Shown here: positions 1-6,188 of the stretch, one piece after another
Position numbering within the stretch: the first letter of the stretch is position 1
Layout of the letters: the number at the start of each line of letters is the position of its first letter
The notes under the pieces: generated by a model
Told to the model about the DNA's origin: nothing
Databases searched by the model: none
Seen by the model: only the letters and a program-made list of their open reading frames with translations
Program-made: the position numbers and the translations under genes
NCBI GenBank assembly: GCA_002690085.1
Contig: NZDM01000105.1
Location: 1 to 7,870 of the forward strand
Origin: Flavobacteriaceae bacterium
GTDB lineage: Bacteria > Bacteroidota > Bacteroidia > Flavobacteriales > Flavobacteriaceae
DNA length: 7,870 nt
Reading direction: 5' to 3'

Positions 1-598
1 ATTGGTTTACTGGTTTGAAAAATTAGGAATTTCACACTGGTGGGATAAAAAAATCCAAGAACTTTCTAAGGGGATGGCTCAAAAAATTCAATTTGTAGTG
101 ACCGTATTGCACCAGCCCAAGTTGTTAATTTTTGACGAACCTTTTTCGGGATTTGACCCCATTAATGCCAATATTATAAAAGACGAAATTTTACAACTTA
201 GATTAGAAGGGGCTACGGTAATTTTTTCTACCCACCGAATGGAATCAGTAGAGGAACTTTGTGATCATATTGCTTTGATTCACGAATCGAAAAAAATATT
301 AGATGGCAAACTCGTAGACATCAAGCGCCAGTACAAAACAAATACTTTTGAAGTTGGTTTATCAACAAATCACAAAACAGCATTAAAGCATACAATTGCG
401 GAGCGTTTTGACATAGCATCTGCAGATTTCAAGTCGTTGGAAGACGATTTAAAATTGAATATCAAACTTACCCCCAATGACAGCTCTGACGATCTTCTAG
501 CATTTTTAAGCCAGAATGCTTCTGTAAACCATTACAAGGAACTCATTCCTAATGCCAGCGAAATATTTATTCAAACTGTAAAAAACAACGGATTATGA
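1..598 (+). CDS. ABC-2 type exporter ATP-binding subunit (NatA-like), 5'-truncated by window edge
   Basis: This is the C-terminal two thirds of an ABC transporter ATPase that would power the permease encoded next to it. Counting from the first full codon (nt 2), the ABC signature is seen as LSKGM (21-25), Walker B as LLIFDEP (41-47, D45 and catalytic E46), a D-loop at SGFDP, and the switch histidine H78 in STHRM. About 110 C-terminal residues follow as the accessory region common in NatA-type exporters. Walker A and the Q-loop are absent because the gene starts upstream of the window. The in-frame TTG at nt 2 is internal, not a start. LSKGM instead of LSGGQ is, from memory, usual for this subfamily in Bacteroidota and does not suggest a dead enzyme. 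The stop overlaps the permease ATG (ATGA, 595-598), indicating translational coupling. The substrate cannot be told from the sequence; Na+, drug or lipid export are all possible. Confidence 0.93.
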   Translation, partial: LVYWFEKLGISHWWDKKIQELSKGMAQKIQFVVTVLHQPKLLIFDEPFSGFDPINANIIKDEILQLRLEGATVIFSTHRMESVEELCDHIALIHESKKILDGKLVDIKRQYKTNTFEVGLSTNHKTALKHTIAERFDIASADFKSLEDDLKLNIKLTPNDSSDDLLAFLSQNASVNHYKELIPNASEIFIQTVKNNGL

Positions 599-1899
599 AC
601 CATCTGCCATTAATTATTAAAAGAGAGTATCTGGCAAAGGTTAAAAACAAATCTTTCTTGTTAATGACCTTTTTGAGCCCGCTAATTATGGTTGGATTTA
701 TCAGCTTGGTTACCTATTTGACTACAGTCAATAATGAGACAATAAGAACAATCTCTGTACTGGATGAATCTGAATTTTTTAAAGAAACTCTTATTTCAAC
801 GGAGTATACCAAATACCATTACCTTGATGGAGTTGATTTAGAATCTGCTAAAAGCTTAAGCAATCAAGCCAGTTCTTATGGTCTTTTATATATTCCTAAC
901 CTGCCAATTGATTCAGTTTCAGAGAAGATTAAGTTTTTATCAGAAGATGCACCCTCTCTCACCTTTATTACAAATTTAGAATCAAAAATTGAAAACAGGA
1001 TAAAAGAACTAAAACTTGAAAAATCTGGCGTTGATTTGGCCAAAATTAAAGCTGCAAATACCAATGTGAATTTAGGTCAAGAAAGTTACGAGGGTGTAAA
1101 AACCTCTAAAGCTGGAAGTTTTATGAAACTGGCTTTCGGTGGTTTTGCCGGCTATTTGTTGTTTATGTTTATCATAATCTATGGCAATTTAATAATGCGC
1201 AGTGTGATTGAAGAAAAAACGAGTCGCATTATAGAGGTCATTATATCTTCTGTGAAACCGATCCAGTTGATGCTAGGAAAGATATTTGGGACTTCCTTAG
1301 CGGGCATTACTCAATTCGCCATATGGATTGTGATGATAGGCGTTTTAATGCTCGCATCTTCTTTAATTTTTGGTGTAGATTTAAGCGCAACATCTCAGCA
1401 AGAAATCGTGACAGAGGCCATGAACAACCCCGCTGTAAATTCTGAATTGCAAGGCTACATCAACGATTTTAGAGCACTTCCACTGTGGAATCTCATCATT
1501 GCTTTTGTATTGTTTTTCACTGGAGGATATTTACTTTACAGCTCCCTTTATGCAGCAATTGGGGCGGCTGTGGATAACGAGACGGACACCCAACAATTTA
1601 TGATTCCCATTATCATGCCTTTGATTTTTTCTTTTTACATCGGATTCTTTACAGTTTTAGAAGATCCCCATGGCAGTATATCCACAATTTTCTCACATGT
1701 TCCATTCACATCTCCAGTTGTTATGCTCATGCGGATCCCATTTGGAGTTCCACTGTGGGAACAATTGTTGTCTCTTTTTATTTTAGTTGTTACTTTTGTG
1801 TTCACCGTTTGGATTGCTGCAAAAATTTATCGGGTTGGAATTTTAATGTATGGTAAGAAGCCGAGCTATAAAGAATTGATCAAATGGTTGAAATATTAA
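595..1899 (+). CDS. ABC-2 type exporter permease (NatB-like)
   Basis: Inner-membrane permease of 434 residues, partner of the overlapping upstream ATPase. It shows the ABC-2 'NatB' architecture. An N-terminal cytoplasmic stretch (KREYLAKVKNKSF) leads into a first membrane helix at about 21-43. An extracytoplasmic domain of roughly 135 residues (44-178) follows, then a cluster of helices at about 179-201, 234-259, 298-320, 335-354 and 391-411, with a weaker candidate at 364-380. The cytoplasmic segment after the second helix carries the family hallmark VIEEKTSRIIEVIISSVKP (204-222), thought to contact the ATPase. The C-terminus has the basic tail RVGILMYGKKPSYKELIKW, also typical. The start ATG overlaps the ATPase stop, fixing the start. 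Nothing appears broken or shortened. The transported substrate is unknown; export is inferred from the ABC-2 class. Confidence 0.92.
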   Translation: MNHLPLIIKREYLAKVKNKSFLLMTFLSPLIMVGFISLVTYLTTVNNETIRTISVLDESEFFKETLISTEYTKYHYLDGVDLESAKSLSNQASSYGLLYIPNLPIDSVSEKIKFLSEDAPSLTFITNLESKIENRIKELKLEKSGVDLAKIKAANTNVNLGQESYEGVKTSKAGSFMKLAFGGFAGYLLFMFIIIYGNLIMRSVIEEKTSRIIEVIISSVKPIQLMLGKIFGTSLAGITQFAIWIVMIGVLMLASSLIFGVDLSATSQQEIVTEAMNNPAVNSELQGYINDFRALPLWNLIIAFVLFFTGGYLLYSSLYAAIGAAVDNETDTQQFMIPIIMPLIFSFYIGFFTVLEDPHGSISTIFSHVPFTSPVVMLMRIPFGVPLWEQLLSLFILVVTFVFTVWIAAKIYRVGILMYGKKPSYKELIKWLKY

Positions 1900-1924
1900 C
1901 CCTTCATTAAAAGCAATGAATTAA

Positions 1925-3091
1925 ATGTCAAAAATATTAATCATAGAAGATGAAGAAGCCATCCGTCGCGTTTTGGTAAAGATTTTATCCGAAGAAAATA
2001 GTTTGTATAAAGTTTTTGAAGCTGTGGATGGACTGTCAGGTACTGAATTGATTAAAAAAGAAGATTTTGATTTGATTTTATGCGATATTAAAATGCCAAA
2101 AATGGACGGTGTTGAAGTTTTACAAGCCGCAAAAAAACTCAAGCCAGAAGTCCCAATTGTAATGATTTCGGGTCACGGCGATCTTGACACTGCGGTAAAT
2201 ACCATGCGGCTTGGTGCGTTTGATTACATTTCAAAGCCTCCAGACTTGAACAGACTTTTAAATACTGTTAGAAATGCCTTAGATCGTAAAAAACTAGTTG
2301 TCGAGAATAAACACCTCAAGCGGCGCATCAGTCAGAAATATGAGATGGTCGGAGACAGTGAAGAACTCCATAACATAAAATCTATAATTGATAAAGTGGC
2401 TCCAACAGATGCGCGAGTATTGATCACAGGACCCAATGGTACAGGAAAAGAACTTGTGGCCCATTGGCTTCACCAAAAAAGTGACCGAAACAAAGGCCCT
2501 ATGATTGAAGTTAATTGTGCTGCAATACCCAGTGAACTTATTGAGAGTGAATTGTTTGGACATGTGAAGGGCGCCTTTACAAGTGCCAATAAAGACCGGG
2601 CTGGGAAGTTTGAAACCGCACACGGCGGTTTGTTGTTTTTAGATGAAATAGGAGATATGAGTCTCTCTGCGCAAGCCAAAGTATTGCGTGCTTTGCAAGA
2701 AAACAGAATTCAACGTGTGGGTAGCGATAGAAATATAAAGGTAGATGTCCGTGTGGTCGCTGCCACCAATAAAGATTTAAAAAAAGAAATAGCAGAAGGA
2801 CGATTTCGTGAAGATTTATTCCACCGTTTAGCTGTGATACTTATTGAGGTCCCGGCGCTTAACAACCGTCGTGATGACATACCACTGCTCATTGATTTCT
2901 TTAGTACTAAAATTGCCAACGAACAAGGAACTGCACCAAAAGAATTTTCGAAAAAGGCCATTACTCTTTTAAAAAGCTACGATTGGACTGGGAATGTAAG
3001 AGAACTTCGTAATGTCGTTGAACGACTTATTATTCTTGGCTCAGATGAGATTACTGATGTGGATGTGAAGGCATTTGCCAGTAAGTCCTGA
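1925..3091 (+). CDS. Sigma-54 activator response regulator (NtrC family) lacking a DNA-binding domain
   Basis: A 388-residue receiver plus AAA+ protein that should remodel sigma-54 RNA polymerase when phosphorylated. The receiver domain (1-120) has acidic residues D9/E10, phospho-acceptor D54 in LCDIKMP, S82 and K104. A helical linker (about 118-140) precedes the AAA+ domain (about 141-375): Walker A GPNGTGKE (169-176, K175), sigma-54 contact loop GAFTSA (216-221, normally GAFTGA), Walker B LLFLDE (D240, E241), probable arginine fingers R295 and R301 in FREDLFHR, and sensor II R359 in GNVREL. The protein ends about 20 residues after sensor II, so the C-terminal Fis-type helix-turn-helix of typical NtrC proteins (about 460 residues) is missing. 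It resembles in layout H. pylori FlgR and chlamydial CtcC, which also lack this domain. No histidine kinase gene is adjacent. It begins 25 bp after the permease stop, so co-transcription with the ABC genes is likely. Confidence 0.95.
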   Translation: MSKILIIEDEEAIRRVLVKILSEENSLYKVFEAVDGLSGTELIKKEDFDLILCDIKMPKMDGVEVLQAAKKLKPEVPIVMISGHGDLDTAVNTMRLGAFDYISKPPDLNRLLNTVRNALDRKKLVVENKHLKRRISQKYEMVGDSEELHNIKSIIDKVAPTDARVLITGPNGTGKELVAHWLHQKSDRNKGPMIEVNCAAIPSELIESELFGHVKGAFTSANKDRAGKFETAHGGLLFLDEIGDMSLSAQAKVLRALQENRIQRVGSDRNIKVDVRVVAATNKDLKKEIAEGRFREDLFHRLAVILIEVPALNNRRDDIPLLIDFFSTKIANEQGTAPKEFSKKAITLLKSYDWTGNVRELRNVVERLIILGSDEITDVDVKAFASKS

Positions 3092-3152
3092 GGCATTTTA
3101 TTTCCAATAAACAGCGATTTAAAATTATGCTGATAAAAAAACCCGCCAGATA

Positions 3153-3971
3153 TTAAAGACTATTGACTATTTTTCTGATGACAGCCAAGTTTTTTAAAAG
3201 TGGTTCAAGTCGATTTAGATGCAACATATTTGCACCATCACTTTTGGCGTTCGCGGGATCAAAGTGTGTTTCTATAAATAAGCCATCAATATTGTTGACG
3301 ACTCCAGCTCTGGCAATGGTTTCTATCATTTCTGGGCGACCCCCAGTAATACCGCTATTTTGATTTGGCTGTTGCAAAGAATGGGTAACATCTAAAACAG
3401 TAGGTGCAAATTCCCGCATGGTTGGAATGCCCCTAAAATCAACGACCATATCATGGTAACCGAACATGCTACCACGATCTGTAATCCAGACATTTTCATT
3501 TCCTGCATTTTTCACTTTTAAAACGGCGTTTTTCATAGCTTCAGGGCTCATGAACTGGCCTTTTTTAAGATTGACTACTTTTCCAGTTTTCGCTGCGGCA
3601 ACAACAAGGTCCGTTTGACGCACGAGAAATGCCGGAATTTGAAGAACATCTACATAAGCTGCTGCCATGGTGGCATTGCTTACTTCATGGATATCAGTAA
3701 CGGTAGGAATGTCAAAAGTTTCCCCAACTTTACGCAAAATCTTGAGTGCTTTTTCATCGCCAATCCCTGTAAAACTGTCGAGACGACTGCGATTGGCTTT
3801 TTTGAAACTTCCTTTAAATAAATAGGGTATCTCAAGTTTATTTGAGATTTCACAAACACGTTCTGCAATCTTCAGCCCCATGGATTCGCTTTCAATGGCA
3901 CAAGGGCCTGCAATTAAAAAAAATTGTCCGGAATTGACATGCTTTAGTCTTGGAATATCTTGAAGTTGCAT
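3153..3971 (-). CDS. kdsA: 3-deoxy-8-phosphooctulonate synthase (Kdo-8-P synthase), metal-dependent type
   Basis: Cytoplasmic aldolase-type enzyme that condenses phosphoenolpyruvate with D-arabinose 5-phosphate to give Kdo-8-phosphate, the precursor of Kdo in the LPS inner core. The 272-residue product is full length for the family. Visible signatures are FLIAGPCAIES near the N-terminus, KGSFKKANRSR (53-63, PEP/phosphate region), ITDRGSMFGY (163-172) and DVTHSLQQP (194-202). C24, H197, E234 and D245 fall at a nearly constant offset of 12-13 from the metal ligands C11, H185, E222 and D233 that I recall for the Aquifex enzyme. The metal-independent E. coli type has Asn in place of the Cys. This one should therefore need a divalent metal. 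The ATG at 3971-3969 lies 22 bases downstream of a good -7 box. The gene converges on the sigma-54 regulator and diverges from typA. Confidence 0.96.
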   Translation of the reverse strand: MQLQDIPRLKHVNSGQFFLIAGPCAIESESMGLKIAERVCEISNKLEIPYLFKGSFKKANRSRLDSFTGIGDEKALKILRKVGETFDIPTVTDIHEVSNATMAAAYVDVLQIPAFLVRQTDLVVAAAKTGKVVNLKKGQFMSPEAMKNAVLKVKNAGNENVWITDRGSMFGYHDMVVDFRGIPTMREFAPTVLDVTHSLQQPNQNSGITGGRPEMIETIARAGVVNNIDGLFIETHFDPANAKSDGANMLHLNRLEPLLKNLAVIRKIVNSL

Positions 3972-3987
3972 TGTTACATCAGTTTAT

Positions 3988-4027
3988 TGATAACAAATAT
4001 AAGCAAATTTGAGCGTTAAGGTTATCA
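3988..4027. repeat. Concentric dyad in the kdsA-typA divergent region (possible operator)
   Basis: Outer arms TGATAAC (3988-3994) and GTTATCA (4021-4027) are perfect 7-bp inverted repeats whose centres lie 33 bp apart, about three helical turns. An inner perfect palindrome CAAATTTG (4004-4011) has exactly the same centre (between 4007 and 4008). The bases between inner and outer parts are mostly not symmetric, so this is not one long hairpin. The left arm touches the kdsA -7 box. A regulator-binding site is an inference; in A+T-rich DNA part of this symmetry could be chance. Confidence 0.4.
3994..4001 (-). promoter_or_regulatory. Probable kdsA promoter, Bacteroidota -7 box
   Basis: The minus strand reads TATATTTG here, an exact match to the Bacteroidota sigma-ABfr -7 consensus TAnnTTTG, with 22 bases between it and the kdsA ATG. 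I find no TTTG or TTG at the usual distance upstream for a -33 box, so support rests on the -7 match, its position and the divergent gene layout. The box sits inside the dyad at 3988-4027. Confidence 0.55.
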
Positions 4028-4058
4028 GAATAAACCCCAAAAGTCTTAAAATTAAATG

Positions 4059-4066
4059 TACATTTG
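4059..4066 (+). promoter_or_regulatory. Probable typA promoter, Bacteroidota -7 box
   Basis: The plus strand reads TACATTTG, an exact TAnnTTTG match, with 20 bases between it and the typA ATG at 4087. That implies a short 5' leader, as is common in this phylum. A -33 TTTG is not evident at the usual spacing. The spacing to the start mirrors the kdsA promoter on the other strand, which strengthens both calls. It probably drives typA and the small membrane protein gene that abuts it. Confidence 0.55.
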
Positions 4067-4086
4067 CCGATTAAAAATAGCGTTTG

Positions 4087-5886
4087 ATGAATCCTATTAA
4101 AAATATTGCCATTATTGCCCATGTCGATCACGGAAAAACAACCCTAGTTGATAAAATTTTATATCACTGCCAGTTGTTCCGTGAAAACGAAAATAAGGGA
4201 AATCTAATTTTAGATAATAATGATTTGGAACGCGAGCGCGGAATTACCATTACTTCAAAAAATGTTTCTGTAGTTTATAAAGACACGAAAATTAACATCA
4301 TCGATACTCCTGGCCACGCAGATTTTGGTGGTGAGGTAGAACGTGTTCTCAATATGGCTGATGGTGTATTGTTATTAGTGGACGCTTTTGAGGGGCCCAT
4401 GCCACAAACCCGATTTGTGCTGCAAAAAGCCATCAATTTAGGACTTAAGCCTTGCGTGGTAATTAATAAAGTTGATAAAGAAAATTGTACACCCGAAGAG
4501 GTGAACGAAGCTGTTTTTGATCTGATGTTTGAATTGGGCGCTGAAGAATGGCAATTGGATTTTCCTACGGTTTACGGCTCTGCTAAATTCAATTGGATGA
4601 GTGAAGATTGGACTGACAAAACCGATTCCATTGCACCACTTTTAGACATGGTAATTGACCACATTCCCTCCCCAAAAATTGAAGAAGGCACCACCCAAAT
4701 GTTAATTACTTCTTTGGATTATTCGTCATTTACAGGCCGCATTGCTATTGGTCGATTACAACGAGGTAGTTTAGATAACAATCAGTCGGTAGCCTTGGTC
4801 AAAAGAGATGGTTCTATTTTAAAGTCTAAAATTAAAGAGCTTCATATTTTTGAAGGTTTGGGAAGAAAGAAAGTTTCAAAAATTATGGCTGGTGAAATTT
4901 GTGCGCTGGTTGGATTGGATGGATTTGAAATTGGGGACACCATTGCCGACGTTGATAATCCTGAAGCTCTTGAAACAATCGCCATTGATGAGCCTACTAT
5001 GAGCATGCTTTTCACCATTAATGATTCTCCATTTTTTGGAAAAGAAGGAAAATTTGTGACTTCTCGTCATCTCAAAGAGCGCTTAGAAAAAGAGCTTGAA
5101 AAAAACTTGGCATTGCGTGTAAATCCTACGGACAGCGCCGATAAGTTTATGGTATTTGGACGTGGTGTATTGCATTTGTCTGTTCTCATTGAAACTATGA
5201 GAAGAGAGGGTTACGAACTTCAAATTGGCCAACCACAAGTCATAATCAAAACAATTGATGGCGTCAAATGTGAACCCGTAGAAGAAATGACGATCGATCT
5301 CCCAGAAAATATATCTGGAAAAGCTGTAGAAATGGTCACCATGCGAAAAGGAGCGATTTTAAGCATGGAAGTTAAAGGACAAAGAATGGTTTGTCAATTT
5401 ATGATTCCATCAAGAGGTATTATCGGTCTTAGAAATCAATTGCTTACAGCAACGGCTGGTGAGGCTATTATGTCGCATAGATTTACTGAATATCAGCCTA
5501 TTAAAGGGGGTATTCCTGAACGACAAAATGGATCGTTGGTATCCATGGAAAACGGTACTGCAATTCCTTATTCTATCGATAAATTACAAGACCGCGGTAA
5601 ATTTTTTATTGATCCAGGAGAAACTATTTACGAAGGACAAGTGATCGGAGAAAACTCTAGAGGAGATGACATTGTTGTTAATGTTACCAAAACAAAGAAA
5701 CTAACCAACGTTAGAAGTGCAGGTGCCGATGATAAGGCCAGAATTGTACCCGCTATCAAATTTTCTTTGGAGGAAGCTTTAGAGTACATTCAAAAAGATG
5801 AATATGTTGAAGTCACGCCCAATAGTCTAAGGTTGCGAAAGATTTATTTAAAAGAAGTCGACAGAAAACGAAATAAAGCCTTTTAA
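4087..5886 (+). CDS. typA: Ribosome-associated translational GTPase TypA/BipA
   Basis: A 599-residue GTPase of the EF-G/LepA superfamily that binds ribosomes, supports 50S assembly and aids growth under cold or stress conditions (family knowledge). The GTPase domain has all motifs: G1 AHVDHGKT (11-18), G2 RGITI (51-55), G3 DTPGH (73-77), G4 NKVD (127-130) and G5 GSAK (164-167). Domain II begins near LDYSSFTGRIAIGRLQRG (210 on). EF-G-like domain III/V elements include GRGVLHLSVLIETMRREG (358 on). PSRGIIGLR (441 on) and the following region up to the NSLRLRKIYL segment form the BipA-specific C-terminal part. A TTG lies one codon upstream (4084), but I chose ATG 4087 because MNPIKNIAIIAHVDHGK fits the family N-terminus. 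The length is normal and no motif is damaged. The stop is immediately followed by the start of the next gene (TAAATG). Confidence 0.97.
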   Translation: MNPIKNIAIIAHVDHGKTTLVDKILYHCQLFRENENKGNLILDNNDLERERGITITSKNVSVVYKDTKINIIDTPGHADFGGEVERVLNMADGVLLLVDAFEGPMPQTRFVLQKAINLGLKPCVVINKVDKENCTPEEVNEAVFDLMFELGAEEWQLDFPTVYGSAKFNWMSEDWTDKTDSIAPLLDMVIDHIPSPKIEEGTTQMLITSLDYSSFTGRIAIGRLQRGSLDNNQSVALVKRDGSILKSKIKELHIFEGLGRKKVSKIMAGEICALVGLDGFEIGDTIADVDNPEALETIAIDEPTMSMLFTINDSPFFGKEGKFVTSRHLKERLEKELEKNLALRVNPTDSADKFMVFGRGVLHLSVLIETMRREGYELQIGQPQVIIKTIDGVKCEPVEEMTIDLPENISGKAVEMVTMRKGAILSMEVKGQRMVCQFMIPSRGIIGLRNQLLTATAGEAIMSHRFTEYQPIKGGIPERQNGSLVSMENGTAIPYSIDKLQDRGKFFIDPGETIYEGQVIGENSRGDDIVVNVTKTKKLTNVRSAGADDKARIVPAIKFSLEEALEYIQKDEYVEVTPNSLRLRKIYLKEVDRKRNKAF

Positions 5887-6126
5887 ATGATTTTTTTGAA
5901 CATCAGCATAACAGAATGTATCGGTTACATTGCAACCGCAGTATTGTTGGCTTCTTTTACCATGAAACATTTGAGGGCATTGAGACTTGTCAATTCAGTC
6001 GCTTGTGTGTTGTTTGTTTTGTATGGAATTCTTCTTTCAAAAGCCTGGCCTATTATCATTTCAAATGCGGCTATTTTCAGTATTAATATTTATTATTTAT
6101 GCTTTAAAAAAAATAGTAAAATATAG
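5887..6126 (+). CDS. Small three-helix membrane protein, YgjV/SWEET-like
   Basis: A 79-residue, very hydrophobic protein with three predicted membrane helices at about 9-26, 32-50 and 54-72 and a short basic tail (KKNSK). The pattern ECIGYIATAVLLASFTMK, then LRLVNSVACVLFVLYGIL, then AWPIIISNAAIFSINIYYL resembles the short YgjV-type proteins, related to the SemiSWEET/PQ-loop triple-helix bundle. Asparagines N36 and N60 lie in or near helices 2 and 3. The PQ motif of true SemiSWEETs is not present (SFTMK stands at that place), so sugar transport is not supported. A half-transporter acting as a dimer would be a guess. The ATG directly follows the typA stop, which supports translational coupling and this start. 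I recall such short proteins being misnamed in annotations; no enzyme function is visible here. Confidence 0.8.
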   Translation: MIFLNISITECIGYIATAVLLASFTMKHLRALRLVNSVACVLFVLYGILLSKAWPIIISNAAIFSINIYYLCFKKNSKI

Positions 6127-6153
6127 ACAACAATTTTGAATGCCAGGCGTTTA

Positions 6154-6172
6154 TATGCTATATAATAGCATA
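6154..6172. repeat. Perfect 8-bp inverted repeat/hairpin before the flippase gene
   Basis: TATGCTAT (6154-6161) and ATAGCATA (6165-6172) are perfect reverse complements separated by the three bases ATA. The hairpin lies 28 bp after the stop of the small membrane gene and 16 bp before the GTG of the flippase gene. No T-tract follows on either strand, and the stem is A+T-rich, so it is a poor intrinsic terminator. It may be an operator, an mRNA structure near the start codon, or chance. Confidence 0.45.
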
Positions 6173-6188
6173 AGGCCAATTTGAATAC

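Noticed and set aside
2..4. TTG as a start codon for the first ABC ATPase frame
   Set aside because: The product would lack Walker A. The frame is open to the window edge, so the gene begins upstream.
2294..2961. Several antisense open frames (up to 109 codons) opposite the sigma-54 regulator
   Set aside because: They lie wholly inside a strongly supported gene, have no recognisable domain, and have the composition expected from reading the opposite strand.
3077..3100. Hairpin TGCC/GGCA followed by a T-rich stretch at the end of the sigma-54 regulator
   Set aside because: Only four paired bases around a 12-base loop, too weak for a terminator call.
3135..3147. Possible kdsA terminator (minus strand GGCGGG followed by seven T)
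   Set aside because: It looks like the right half of an intrinsic terminator, but no complementary CCCGCC arm exists upstream in the transcript, so no stem can form.
3163..3868. Open frames of 62-68 codons within kdsA on both strands
   Set aside because: kdsA is unambiguous over this whole span; the short frames carry no motif and no start context.
4084..4086. TTG one codon upstream as the typA start
   Set aside because: ATG at 4087 is directly adjacent, is a stronger start codon and fits the family N-terminus.
6131..6138. Possible -7 box CAATTTTG upstream of the flippase gene
   Set aside because: The first base differs from TAnnTTTG and no -33 element is evident; near-matches like this are common in A+T-rich DNA.
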